From positions 223,458,024-223,522,023 of the forward strand of contig NC_134571.1 of NCBI RefSeq assembly GCF_050947875.1: DNA of 64,000 nucleotides, read 5' to 3'. The notes below the pieces were generated by a model. That model saw only the letters and a program-made list of their open reading frames with translations, had not been told where the DNA came from and searched no databases. Shown here piece by piece: positions 21,876-32,239 of the stretch (its first letter is position 1; every line of letters starts with the position of its first letter). Made by a program: the position numbers and the translations under genes. Origin of the DNA: Dermacentor variabilis. Taxonomy: Eukaryota; Arthropoda; Arachnida; Ixodida; Ixodidae.

Positions 21876-24395
21876 CGCAGTAAAGGAGGAAATAGCAGTT
21901 CACTGGCAAAGTCTAAAAAATCCACAAAATAAGTAGAGCTGCAAGACTCGGTGTTCTGCCTGAAAGGCACTTCCGCGAACTGCGCGAGCGCCCTAAGCAG
22001 TGGTAGGTGCTGGACTACATATATATTTGTTCTACATACCGCATGGTCCAAGCATACGACATCAGCGGTTATATATTTATAAACGTTGTGCGGCGTTATT
22101 ATGCGAGGTCCTATTGCGGCGTTAGCCCGTTTTCTCTTGCTTTTTTGAGAAAGAGGATGATAACCGAATTTTTTTTTCGGTTGTGTTCGTTCCGTTCTCT
22201 ACGACGCACTCACACGTATTACGGAAATTTTCTCCTCAAAAATAGGCATCGCATTCTTTTTATGCGATCCCACTCATATATTGTGGCTGTATGCAGGCCA
22301 AAAAGGCAATGCCGAAGCGCACAGCTTACATATGTATCGTGCCGGTTCACCAACCGCAGTGATCGCTGTGTTGAGCAGCGCCATCGGCCTCATGCAGGAA
22401 GGATAGCGTAGACATATGGTAATTTGAAGTCTGCTTGACTTGAAATGCGCGAGAACGATGCCGGTGCATCACAAATATTTGATAGCGCCTGCCGCTTAGA
22501 TGTTTTGTGGTTGCCTTAGGTTGGCCGTGCACGAGCATGCGCTCATATGTTTTAGTCCCTATGCCAAGCAATCAGATAATGAGCAGATTTACCATTTCAT
22601 GCTAGTAATACAGAGACGCCGTTTCTCTTCGTTGAATTAAAACCGTTAAATGCAAAGGAGTTCACAACTCACAGACGCACCGCGGCTGACAATGCGCATC
22701 GCGTGTTTGCGCCCCCAAGAGATATTTCCGCGTACTGCAGTTACCGATGCACCGAAAGGCTTCCCTGACGACCTTATATGAACGGACATGGCCTAAATTT
22801 CACAAAGTACCATCTAAAACATCTCCAAATCGTTCCGCAGCACGCGACAGCAATACTTTCAGGCAGCGCCGCGCCGAACCGCCCAAGACAGAGAGGAGGA
22901 AAGGCTCTCCGCGCGCCCTATCCTCCTCGCCCGATGAAACGGTCTATAGACTGGTCGTGCGATGACCCTGTAGCGCCGCTCACTGGCCATGCGTATTCTG
23001 CATATTTAGATCTCGTCTGTGATTTTACGTTTCAACAGTTCATTTGTGATGCATCACGGAGGCACGGCACAGGTCACGTACTTGATTTGCTCTTATGTAA
23101 TGCCCCGAACATTTTAACAAATGTGAGTGTACTTCCCGGCTTATGCGACCATTGTGTTTTTACTGCTGGTATAAACGTTCAATATGTCTCCGTGCCGAAG
23201 AAGGAACCCAGAAAGATTTACGTGTATAAGAGGGCTGATTTTGGAGCTACAATTTCGACGTTTGCGTTATATTTTCCAACCATTGATGCATTAGTTGATG
23301 AATTGAGCATTGAAGAGTTATGGAAGCTGTTTAAAGAAAAGCTGTTTGAATAGCGCGATACATTTGTTCCTACTCATGTTATCTCATCTAAGCGGTCAAA
23401 GGATAAGCCTTGGTTTAATCATCAGCTGCGCACACTAATACAAAAAATTAGGAGAGCTTATCTCAAGTTTCGGAGAGCGAAGTCCCAGAATACTTGGTTA
23501 GAACTGAAATGTTTGAAAAAAAAGCTTTCAGAAACTTGCGGAGCCAGGCCAAGCATACTTATTTCGAAAACCTTGGTTTGAAGTTGCTCAAAGATTCCAG
23601 AGAGTTCTGTAGATTTGTTAGATGTAACGGTAAAGAAAACACTTCTATCCCCCCTTAAAGAGCTCTGAAACCATAATTGATGCTGATGAGGACAAAGTGA
23701 ACCTTTTTATTAATTTTTTCTTGTCAGTGCTTAGACCAAAGCGTTCTCGCACTCTTAATGTGATCTGCCAAATGGACATTAAACAAATGCCTGAGGTTAC
23801 ATTTGGTGTAGAAGGTTTGCGTAAATTACTGCAGGAGATGAAGCCGATGATCGCTTGGGGCACTGATGATATTCCGGCAGCGATTCTTAGACTGTTCTGG
23901 GATATTGTGCTTTTACTTTTTTCGGTTATTTACAAAGTGTTTATCTGAGTCTTGTTTACCGCGTGATTTGAAGCTGGCAGGGGTTGTACCCATTCACAAA
24001 GGCGGGTAGAGAAGTACTGTTGGGAACTACAGACCGGTATCTTCAACAAGTATCACATGCAAGTTAATGGAACACATAAGTTATACTTCAATTATGTCGC
24101 ATTTAGTTAAGCACAGTATTCTAAGCTCTAGTCAACATGGTTTTCGACAAGGTTTTTTCTGTTCTACACAGTTAGTAGAATTCTTTCATGATCTGGCCTC
24201 GCCAATAGACAAAATCAAAATAATAGACTGCATATTTCTAAATTTCAAAAAAGCCTTTGCTCTCATTGCACATGATTTTCTTATCACAAAACTTAGGGCC
24301 TACAAATTGGACAACAGTGTCATAACATGAATTGCCGAATATCTTCGCGCAAGAGAGCAGTCTCTGGTGCTCAACGGTTTTTCTTCTGTATATGT

Positions 24396-24397
<2 letters not shown>

Positions 24398-24481
<84 letters not shown>

Positions 24482-24750
24482 TAATAATCTTTATTTCTCT
24501 CTTTCCACAGAATACAGAATGAGAGCGAACGTAAGGGTAAAAGCCGCATGCAGCGGCTTGAAAAAAACCCCATTACGCCCCACATGACAGTATGACGAGA
24601 AACAGCTTAATCATGACAAACGCAGAGAATACTAGAAACATTGGAGTACATTGCAAAATTTGTGAGCGTACAAGGGCAAAAATACAGTAGGGATCAGTAA
24701 GAAAATATACGTACAAAATTGACAACAGCCTTAGTGCATTTGTTAACATT
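24398..24750 (-). mobile_element. LINE/SINE 3' fragment with (TTA)n tail inside the CR1-like LINE
   Basis: ATATGTT lies on both sides (near 24391-24397 and 24754-24760), and removing the segment rejoins reverse transcriptase motifs. Read on the minus strand it ends ...AAATAAAGATTATTATTG followed by a TTA repeat, so it is a 5'-truncated retroposon with a simple-repeat tail. The source family is unknown. Confidence 0.65.
24400..24488. repeat. (TAA)n microsatellite
   Basis: About 80 bases of uninterrupted TAA/ATA units with one CAA near the right end. It produces artefactual poly-Asn and poly-Tyr frames. Confidence 0.97.
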
Positions 24751-25159
24751 GAATATGTTCCAGTTACCTCAGGTGTTCCTCAGGGATCAGTTTTAGGTCC
24801 CCTTTTATTTCTACTCTTTATTAACGATATTGAAAGTGGTCTTACTTCTTCATTTAGAATGTTTGCGGATGACTTTGTCATTGATAGAGTCAGAGATAAC
24901 GCAAATGACATTTCATTATTACAGACTGATTTATACCTTATAGGAACACGGTGCAATACGTGGGACATGTCACTAAATGTTGAAACATGTGTTCACGTCA
25001 CCTTTTCAAGGAAGCGCGCATTTCAGTCATGCACTTATACCTTGAGTAATATGGCATTAAAGAAGCATTACCAAGACAAATATTTCGGAATTTTAATGAC
25101 GCCTGACATAAGATGGAACAGGCTCATTACGCATATTGTGATTCCATTAGCGGCGGAGG

Positions 25160-25200
25160 ACGGCGGAGGAATCACATTATCATTGTGATTCCTCCGCCGT
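25160..25200. repeat. 17-bp perfect hairpin in the CR1-like LINE
   Basis: ACGGCGGAGGAATCACA and its exact reverse complement are separated by TTATCAT. It interrupts the reverse transcriptase C-terminal region. It is probably a local inverted duplication. Confidence 0.75.
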
Positions 25201-25780
25201 AACTTCAGTCAGATACCGAATAAATTAAAAGAGCAATTGTATTTCACTTATGTTCGTAGTTTACTTGATTACGGCTGTATTTGTTGGGATCCGTACACGG
25301 CTGATCTCACGGAACAGCTTGAAAGAGTGCAGAATAGAGCACCTAGGTTTGTTCTTAATAAATATAGTAGAAAATTAAATATGACAGTCTGTAAAATTAA
25401 ATTATCGTGGCAAGCATTAAAAGACCGGCGAAAAATCTGAGGTTGAAAATTTTCACGCTGTTTATTATTAAAAAAACTGGGATTTAGAGACAAATATATA
25501 TATTAAGTCGCCTACTTATATCTCGTTGAGACGCGACCATGCGCTGAAAGTCCGTGAGTTTCCTTTCAGGGGTGACGTCTTTAGGTATTCTTTTTTTGTT
25601 CTGTCTATAAGAGCATGGAATGCTCTTTCGTCTGACATTGGTAATATTGAAAACAATGATGCGTTTTATCGCGCTTTATGTATGTGATTATTTGTTCCTT
25701 CCTTTAAAATGTAATCCCCCCTGCTGTAATGCCCGCATGGGCGCTGCAGGTATGTAATAAATAAAATAAATAAATAAAAA

Positions 25781-26685
25781 TGAGAGGCAATACGTTTATG
25801 CCTTGGTCTTTCTCAAATTGTCACTAATGTCGTCTTATATCAAGTGCCATTGGAGAATCTGCATACAAAATTCAGCCTCTTGTTCTGTTTCTATATTTTT
25901 TTCGGTGTTTCTATATTTGCCACTAATGTCTTATATCAAGTGGGACTGGAGGACCTGCATACAAAATTCGGCCTCTTGTTTTATTAGAACGAGAGGCATT
26001 ACGTTTATGTCTTGGTCTTCCTAAATTTGTCACTAATGTCGTCTAATATCAATTGGCATTGGAGGACTTGGTTACAAAATTCGGCATCTTGTCCTATTAA
26101 AACGGGAGGCATTACGTTTATGCCTTGCTCTTTCTAAATTTGTCACTAATGTCGTTTTATATCGAGTGGTTCTGGAGGAATTGCATAGAAAATTCGGCCT
26201 CTTGTTCTATTAGAATGAGAGGCATCACGTTTATGCCTTGGCCTTTCTGAATTTGTCACTAATGTCGTATTATATCAAGTGGCACTGGAGGACTTGCATA
26301 GAACATTCGGCCTCTTGTTCTATTGGAACGAGAAGCATTGCGTTTATGTCTTGGTGTTTCTCAATTTGTCACTAATGTCGTCTTATATCAAGTGGCGTTG
26401 GTAGACCTGCATAGAAAATTCAGCCTCTTGTTCTATTAGAACGAGAGGCATTGCGTTTATGGTTTGGTCTTCCTAAATTTGTCACAATTTGTCACTAATG
26501 TCGTCTTATATCAAGTGGAACTGGAGGAATTGCATAGCAAATTCGGCCTCTTGTTCTATTAGAATGAGAGGTATTGCGTTTATGCCTTGGTCTTCCTTAA
26601 TGTGTTATTAATGTCGTCTTACATGAAGTGTCACTGGAGGACTTGCATAAAAAATTCGACCTGTTGCTCTATTCGAGCAAGAAGC
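25781..26685 (+). repeat. 113-bp satellite, block B (about 8 units)
   Basis: Same monomer as 14016-14857, including TTGTTCTATTAGAACGAG and the CACTAATGTCGTCTTATAT block. The last unit is cut by the gypsy at 26686. Confidence 0.95.
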
Positions 26686-26882
26686 TGTTGTGTCGGCTGG
26701 CGCTCATCTTGATAAGAGCACTCTGCGATGTGCGCATGCGCCACTAAGTGTTAAAAGCAGAGTGCCCCTTGCTAGCGGCGCTCTCTTTCTTGCCGAGCCT
26801 CAACGCACAAGCATGGGTTAATAGACGTCGTTCACCCGGAACTTGTCTGATCCTTTCGGCACGCCTGGCGCAAAACGTAACA
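26686..26882 (+). repeat. 5' LTR of the third-family gypsy
   Basis: TGTTGTGTCGGCTGGCG...CGTAACA. It carries an internal inverted pair, AGAGCACTCTGC and GCAGAGTGCC, around the middle, which would fold into a stem in the RNA. The primer site follows two bases later. Confidence 0.92.
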
Positions 26883-27012
26883 CGTGGCGACGAGGATGGG
26901 ATTTTGAAGAGTTGCGCACCGTCAAGGAAGGCAAGTGTTCTCGGCATTCAGCCTCTGTTCAGTATCGACGATTGAAGAGTGCTGCTTTTTCTTTTCTTCG
27001 CTGACTGATATC

Positions 27013-27876
27013 ATGAACGAAGACGCCAGTGCAGGTTCGACGCAGTTTGCTGCTCAACTGGGCCAAATGGAACCATTCGACGTTTCCACGAATGACTGGG
27101 CGTCGTACGAAGAACGGCTGACGTCGTTTATTATCGTCAACCGCGTTCCCGAAGGTGACAGAGTACATGCATTCCTGAGCATCATAGGCCCTAGTACCTA
27201 CAGTCTTCTGAAATCGCTGGTTGCCCCGGAGCTGCCTTCAGCCAAAAGATTCGAGGTACTAAAGAAGACGCTGCGGCACGATCTGTCGCCGAAACCGTCG
27301 GTCATTGGCGAGCGAGCAAAGTTCCACAGGAGGCAGCAAGTCGAAGGAGAGTCCGTTTCTGATTACGTTGCCGAGCTATGGAAGCTAGCACGAACTTGTG
27401 ATTTTGGAAGCGCGTTAGATGAATTCCTCCGGGATCGCTTCGTCTGCGGCTTGTTAAGAGAGGATATACAACGAGTGCTGTTCACTGAGGATAGCAAGCT
27501 TACGTTTCGGAGCGCGGTAGAGCGCGTTGTGGTTATGGAGGCGGCAACGAAAAGCACTGCGGAAGCCCGTACAGGTGTGTCTACAGCAAACCCCATGCAT
27601 AAGGTACAGGCGACCACGAGTGTCCAGTCGCAGGCATGTTTTCGCTGCGGGTCGCCGAAACATTCCGGCAAAGCGTGTCCCCACGTAAATGACAAATGCT
27701 ATAAGTGCAACAAAAGGGGGCACCTACAACTAGTTTGCCGTAGCACCTCCAGCACGTCGCGTGGGAAACGCCCTATCAAGGACATTGTAAAAACGCTATC
27801 GGTGGTATCCCGCTCGGAAGTGGTAGCCGTAAAGGGCGTATCTGCTCCCAGATTGAGCCTATCATGGTACCGATGA
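27013..27876 (+). CDS. gag of the third-family gypsy
   Basis: From ATG after the leader: MNEDASAGSTQFAAQLGQME. The capsid-like region has FDVSTNDWASYEERL, HAFLSIIGPSTYSLL and RRQQVEGESVSDYVAELWKL, typical of gypsy capsids in arthropods. Two CCHC knuckles close the protein: CFRCGSPKHSGKAC and CYKCNKRGHLQLVC. The frame is intact at 288 codons and ends as the protease begins in the -1 frame. The protein packages element RNA in a particle. An upstream in-frame Met at 26935 lies in the leader, so I chose the later start. Confidence 0.9.
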   Translation: MNEDASAGSTQFAAQLGQMEPFDVSTNDWASYEERLTSFIIVNRVPEGDRVHAFLSIIGPSTYSLLKSLVAPELPSAKRFEVLKKTLRHDLSPKPSVIGERAKFHRRQQVEGESVSDYVAELWKLARTCDFGSALDEFLRDRFVCGLLREDIQRVLFTEDSKLTFRSAVERVVVMEAATKSTAEARTGVSTANPMHKVQATTSVQSQACFRCGSPKHSGKACPHVNDKCYKCNKRGHLQLVCRSTSSTSRGKRPIKDIVKTLSVVSRSEVVAVKGVSAPRLSLSWYR

Positions 27877-29792
27877 AAGTAAATGATGTGACAGTCCCTA
27901 TGGAGCTAGATACAGGTGCCGCCGTCACAGTCATGCCTTTCAAATAATACCGCCAATTTCTTTCATCAGCCAGGATCAACCCGACAGAAGTGAAGCTCCG
28001 CACCTATACAGGAGCCCTGGTGATACGAAAAGGCGCCCTACAAGCCAAGGTGCAGCACGGTGGCAGCACAGCGAGCCTTCCTCTATACGTCGTCGACCAG
28101 GAGGGGCCGCCGTTGCTGGGTCGGGAATGGCTTCAGGCACTTAGGCTGGAGTGGAGCAAAATCTGGAACGTTCACCATCTGCCAAGGTCAGAGCTGCCTT
28201 TTTCTTGTCGTTTAGAGGAAAGGCTGCACGCTTTGATCGCAAAGTACGACTCCCTATTTAAAGATGAGTTAGGCATGATTACAGAAGAAAGGACCGAGCT
28301 GTATTTCAAGCCTAATCAGGCATCGAAGTTTCTCAAAGCAAGAAACGTGCCGTTCGCACTGCAAAAGGCGGTTGAGCTTGAACTTTCGAAGATGGAAAAA
28401 ATGGGCATCATAACTGCCGTTGCCACATCAGATTACGCAATGCCAGTGACACCCGTTGTCAAGAAAGACTGTGGCATACGCCTCTGCGGCGATTATAAGG
28501 TGACAGTGAATCCGTGTCTTTACGTCACACGTTACCCGTTGCCGAAGGTCGATGACTTATTCGCGGCTCTGTCTGGAGGCACACATTTTTCAAAGATCGA
28601 CCTGAACCGCACTTATCAGCAAGTGGTCATGTCTGATGCCTCAAAGCAATACCTAACCTTGAACACGCACAAGGGATTGTTTGTCATCAACCGATTACCT
28701 TTTGGAATCGCTTCCGCGCCGGGGATTTTCCAAAAGATAATGAACACGATGTTGAAGGACCTCAAGGGTGTTTGCTGCTACCTAGATGATATTTTGGTAA
28801 CTGGGAAAACACTAGAAGACCACCTAGCTAATCTTGAAGCGCTGCTGGAGCATCTTCAAAGCCGAGGTGTCAGGGTAAAGAAAGAGAAGTGCTCGTTTTT
28901 TCAAAGCGAACTTCACTACCTTGGGCACAAAATCAGCGCTGAAGGCATTTCCCCATTGTCAGATAAAGTTGACGCACTTCTCCAGGCACCAGAGCCGAAA
29001 TCAAAGGAGCAGCTTCAGTCTTTGTTGGGCGTTGTCAACAATTACAGCAAGTTCGTGCCCCAGTTAGCAACGATAGCTCAACCATTTTTCAGACTTCTGC
29101 AAAAAAAGGTAGCGTGGCACTGGGACGAGCATGCTAGAGAAGCGTTCAACCAAGTGAAAGCGCTATTGGCACAACCACCTACGCTCGCACACTACGACCC
29201 TGAAAAACAACTTAGGCTGTCATGCGACGCGTCTCAGTATGGTGTAGAAGCAGCCCTATTTCATGTCTACGATGACGGAAGGGCACGGCCCATTGCTTAC
29301 GCTTCGCGAACGCTATCTGAAGCGGAAAAGAAATACAGTCAACTGGAGAAAGAAGCGTTAGCCATCATTTTCGGTGTAAAGAAGTTTCACTTCTATCTTT
29401 ATGGGCGCTCATTCACCCCGGTCACAGACCATAAGCCGCTTCAAACAATATTGGGCCCAACAACCGGGATTCCCACCATTGCGGTTGCTTGTTTGCAACG
29501 CTGGGCCATTACGTTGGCAGCCTACTCCTACAATCTTATCTTCAAGAAATCGAGCGAGAACGCGGAAGCCGATTTCTGCTCGCGTCTGCCGCTGCCAGAT
29601 CTTGAAGCGGAAACAGAAGAAACATTTTATTCGTTGCGATTGGACTCGTTGCCTGTTTGTAGTCGAGATATCGCGGCTGCCACATGTAAAGATCGAATTC
29701 TTTGTCAAGTGAAGGAATTCACAAATGTGGGATGGCCCGCGTCGATCAAGGATGAACAGTTGAAGCCTTTTTTCGCAGATGCAACGAACTGA
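27867..29792 (+). pseudogene. protease, reverse transcriptase and RNase H of the third-family gypsy
   Basis: In the -1 frame relative to gag. Protease: MELDTGAAVTVMPFK, then an in-frame TAA at 27945. From there the frame is open for over 600 codons: LRTYTGALVIRKG, LLGREWLQALRLEW, YPLPKVDDLFAALSGGTHFS, KIDLNRTYQQVVM, FGIASAPGIFQKIMNTML, CYLDDILVTGKT (active site near 28780), KKEKCSFFQSELHYLGHKIS, then RNase H with SCDASQYGVEAALF, YSQLEKEALAIIFGVKKFHF and TDHKPLQ. A one-base shift near 29780 separates it from integrase. The type resembles proteins often named K02A2.6-like. Confidence 0.9.
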
Positions 29793-29794
29793 CG

Positions 29795-30958
29795 GTGCAT
29801 CAGGGATGCGTCATGCTGGGCGCAAGAGTAGTCATGCCTGCAAAGATGCAAGGGTTCGTTCTGGACGAACTCCTTGACGGCCATCCCGGCATCATGCGCA
29901 GCAAAGAACTAGCACGCAGCTACGTGTGGTGGCCAACTCTTGGGGCGGACCTCGAACTTCGTATCAGAAGCTGCGCTAGTTGTCAAGAGCAACGTAACGC
30001 TCCAATCAACGCACCTCTTCACCCGTGGTCATGGCCGACTTCACCGTGGCAGCGCGTTCACGTAGACTTTGCGGGACCTTTTCAGAATACCATGCTTTTA
30101 GTGGTGGTCGACGCACATTCTAAATGGCCAGAGGTTTTCGAAATGAGATCGACAACTACAGAAAGCACGATTCGTTGTTTGACTGAGCTTTTCGCACGTT
30201 TTGGTTTCCCTGAAACAATTGTTTCTGATAATGGACCTCAGTTTGTTTCGCAGGAGTTCAAGCACTTCGCGCAGGCAATGGGAGCGCGGCACGTCCTCGC
30301 GGCTCCCTACCACCCCAGCTCCAATGGGTTGGCCGAGCGTTTCATCCAGACCTTAAAGAATGCGCTGCGCAAAGACGGCACAGGAGGAACACTGGAGGTA
30401 AAGCTGCATAATTTTTTGCTGTCGTATCGCAACACGCCACATGCGACGACTCGTGAATCACCAGCGGCATTGCTCCTAGGACGACTCTTACGCAGTCGGC
30501 TAGATGCCGTAAAGCCTTCCGTGGGGGAAAGAGTAGCACACAGACAGTGCACTCAGGCACGAAGTCGTCCGTGTCGCGAACATCACTTCTTGGTAGGCGA
30601 CAGCGTGTTAGCACGTAATTATTCTGGAAAATCAAAGTGGGCTCCCGCTGTGATTGTTGCTCAAACAGGACCTGTCTCTTTCCAAGTACGTGCAACCACC
30701 CCGAGGGGCACCTTCACCTGGCGTCGTCACCAGGACCAGCTGCTGCAGAGGCCTGCAGAGGACGTTACCCCTAGGCATGGAACAGCTGACGAAGTTATGA
30801 CCAGCGAGTACCTGGTTTATCCTGAGACTGCCGGTACACCAGTTCCTTCCAGTCCACAACCGCCCATGGTAACTCCGGTTGCGCCACAGGCATCACCAGC
30901 ACCCGCCGAGGCAAGACGCTACCCCATGCGAAATCGTCGCCCACAGGATAGATTCTAA
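29795..30958 (+). CDS. integrase of the third-family gypsy
   Basis: Zinc-binding half: LDGHPGIMRSKELARSYVWW and CASCQEQRN. Catalytic triad: VHVDFAGPF with VVVDAHSKWP, ETIVSDNGPQFVSQEF, and PYHPSSNGLAERFIQTLKNA with the catalytic Glu. The C-terminal part reads VGDSVLARNYSGKSKWAPAV and FTWRRHQDQL, ending RYPMRNRRPQDRF. 387 codons without a stop, but the first residues are not a natural start: coding should enter from RNase H in another frame. In the family it joins element cDNA to the chromosome. Confidence 0.88.
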   Translation: MHQGCVMLGARVVMPAKMQGFVLDELLDGHPGIMRSKELARSYVWWPTLGADLELRIRSCASCQEQRNAPINAPLHPWSWPTSPWQRVHVDFAGPFQNTMLLVVVDAHSKWPEVFEMRSTTTESTIRCLTELFARFGFPETIVSDNGPQFVSQEFKHFAQAMGARHVLAAPYHPSSNGLAERFIQTLKNALRKDGTGGTLEVKLHNFLLSYRNTPHATTRESPAALLLGRLLRSRLDAVKPSVGERVAHRQCTQARSRPCREHHFLVGDSVLARNYSGKSKWAPAVIVAQTGPVSFQVRATTPRGTFTWRRHQDQLLQRPAEDVTPRHGTADEVMTSEYLVYPETAGTPVPSSPQPPMVTPVAPQASPAPAEARRYPMRNRRPQDRF

Positions 30959-31002
30959 GCTGGACTCTGAGTGACTGTGTGCTCCATTAAAATGGGAGGT
31001 GG

Positions 31003-31199
31003 TGTTGTGTCGGCTGGCGCTCATCTTGATAAGAGCACTCTGCGATGTGCGCATGCGCCACTAAGTGTTAAAAGCAGAGTGCCCCTTGCTAGCGGTCCTC
31101 TCTTTCTTGCCGAGCCTCAACCTACAAGCATGGGTTAATAAACGTCGTTAACCCGGAACCTGTCTGATCCTTACGGCACGCCTGGCGCAAAACGTAACA
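31003..31199 (+). repeat. 3' LTR of the third-family gypsy
   Basis: Same length as the 5' LTR, with about eight substitutions and no indels. Confidence 0.92.
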
Positions 31200-31612
31200 G
31201 AAGCATTACGTTTATGCCTTGATCTTCCTAAATTTGTCCCTAATGTCGTCTTATATCAAGTGCCACTGGAGGACCTGCATACGTAATTCGGCCTCTTGTT
31301 CTATTAGAACGAGAGGCATTCTGTTTATGTCTTGGTCTTCCTGAATGTGGCACTAATGTCGTCTTATATCAAGTGGGACTGGAAGACCTGCATAAAAAAT
31401 TTGGCCTCTGGTTCTCTTAGAACGAGATACATCACATTTAGGTCTTGGTCTTCTAAATTTGTCACTAATATCGTCTTGTATCAAGTGGCACCGGAGGACT
31501 TGCACAGAAAATTTGATCTTATTCCATTAGAACGAGAGGAATATGTTTGCGTCTTGGTCTTCCTAAATGTTTCACTAATGTTGTCTTATATAAAGCGGCA
31601 CTGGAGGACATT
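31200..31612 (+). repeat. 113-bp satellite, block C (about 3.6 units)
   Basis: Resumes the satellite after the gypsy with GAAGCATTACGTTTATGCC. It is more diverged than blocks A and B and fades out near 31612. Confidence 0.92.
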
Positions 31613-31799
31613 TACGAGATACTTCATTTCTCCTTACTTTCCTAAAAGAGGTTGGTAACAATTTTTTCACCACCGGATTAATGGTCGATCCCTCAGAGTG
31701 GGTTGCACCATTTCACTAGGGAACTTCAACAAGAAGTGACTAGCGGGTGATATCAACCTGTCCGTTCTTGTTACTGTTCCTGCGGACTGAGTGCTTTGG

Positions 31800-32236
31800 A
31801 CCCTCCAGTTTACACTTGCATCGTATCGTGACGCGTATAATGTGATGTGACATGTGCGTTACCGGTAACATGTGATGTTACCTATGTTACCTCTTCTCAA
31901 CGGATTGTGGCGTCTGCTTGCAAGGTACGAACCGCTGCTGAAGAAGCGACTCGTAGCTCTACGCTACAGGAGTGTCATGTCAGGAAATAGAACTGCGCAA
32001 CCGGCCTCTGGTGTGGCAACATACGAACGAGGAAATGAGCGTGTGCCATTCGAACTCGTAGGAGCACCAGAAGTAGACTTTGCCGCCGACGTGTGCGCAG
32101 TGCGTAACTCCGAGGGTGTTGTATTTGCCTCAGTGTATGTGTCCCCAGGTGCTCAACATAGGACGCTCGCAGACTTTGTGGCACATACTTTCGTTCCTCA
32201 AGATGATGTGCCCCTATTTTTAGAGTGGAGATCTTA
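31800..32236 (+). pseudogene. Endonuclease-like remnant of a retroelement
   Basis: An open frame (31872-32237) reads YERGNERVPFELVGAPEVDF, CAVRNSEGVVFASVYVSPG and FVPQDDVPLFLEW. The spacing of VFASVYVSPG to PLFL resembles the fifth and sixth strands of AP-type LINE endonucleases, where GDFN should follow PLFL; here EWRS and a stop follow. Probably a truncated LINE ORF2 start. A Helitron-associated endonuclease is a less likely alternative. Confidence 0.5.
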
Positions 32237-32239
32237 GGC

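Larger units (their letters stand above)
16678..21975 (-). mobile_element. Full-length I-like LINE with RNase H
   Basis: CGAACTGCGCGAG flanks the element perfectly (16665-16677 and 21976-21988), a 13-bp target duplication. A 100-bp leader is followed by ORF1 (CCHC protein), ORF2 (AP endonuclease, reverse transcriptase, RNase H) and a short 3' region ending in (CT)n on the minus strand. Two ORFs plus RNase H after the reverse transcriptase place it in the I group. Perfect flanks and few lesions indicate a young insertion. Confidence 0.92.
16054..22944. mobile_element. DNA-element-like insertion into the CR1-like LINE
   Basis: TATAGAC is found at 16047-16053 and at 22945-22951, and joining the LINE across one copy restores GID-W in the endonuclease. 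Insert ends are weakly inverted: CGTTTTTTCG on the left and, reversed, GACCGTTTCATCG on the right. Without the LINE nested in it (16678-21975 plus a 13-bp duplication), the insert is about 1.6 kb. I find no transposase frame, so this is probably a non-autonomous DNA transposon of unknown superfamily. Confidence 0.65.
22952..25690 (+). pseudogene. CR1-like LINE 3' part: end of endonuclease and reverse transcriptase
   Basis: Starts with the end of the endonuclease (LDLLLCNAPNILTNVSVLPG, where SDH has become CDHCVF). Linker: KPWFNHQLRTLIQKIRRAY. Reverse transcriptase in broken frames: SSSQHGFRQGFFCSTQLVEF, FLNFKKAFALIAHDFL, LVLNGFSSVYV, then an insertion (24398-24750), VTSGVPQGSVLGPLLFLLFI and MFADDFVI near 24861. 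The tail has RDHALKVREF and RAWNALSSDIG, typical of CR1 3' ends. Many stops; not functional. Confidence 0.85.
15346..25780 (+). mobile_element. CR1-like LINE, interrupted
   Basis: Its 5' part is 15346-16053 and its 3' part is 22945-25780; the DNA between is a later insertion. The order is: C-terminal part of an L1-type ORF1 domain, AP endonuclease, linker, reverse transcriptase, and a 3' end with (AAAT/AATA) repeats at 25745-25780. The 3' tail abuts satellite block B, so the LINE sits inside the satellite. It has many stops and frame changes. Confidence 0.85.
26686..31199 (+). mobile_element. Complete gypsy retrotransposon, third family
   Basis: LTRs at 26686-26882 and 31003-31199 (197 bp each) differ at about 8 positions by my count, near 96 percent identity. 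GAAGC flanks both ends (26681-26685 and 31200-31204), a clean 5-bp duplication. The primer site TGGCGACGAGGATGG starts at 26885. A polypurine run (AAAATGGGAGGTGG) precedes the 3' LTR. Coding is gag then pol with no env. Visible damage is one stop in protease and one frame change before integrase. It lies inside the satellite. Confidence 0.95.

Noticed and set aside
24327..24587. Open frames on both strands with long Asn or Tyr runs
   Set aside because: They are translations of a (TAA)n microsatellite.
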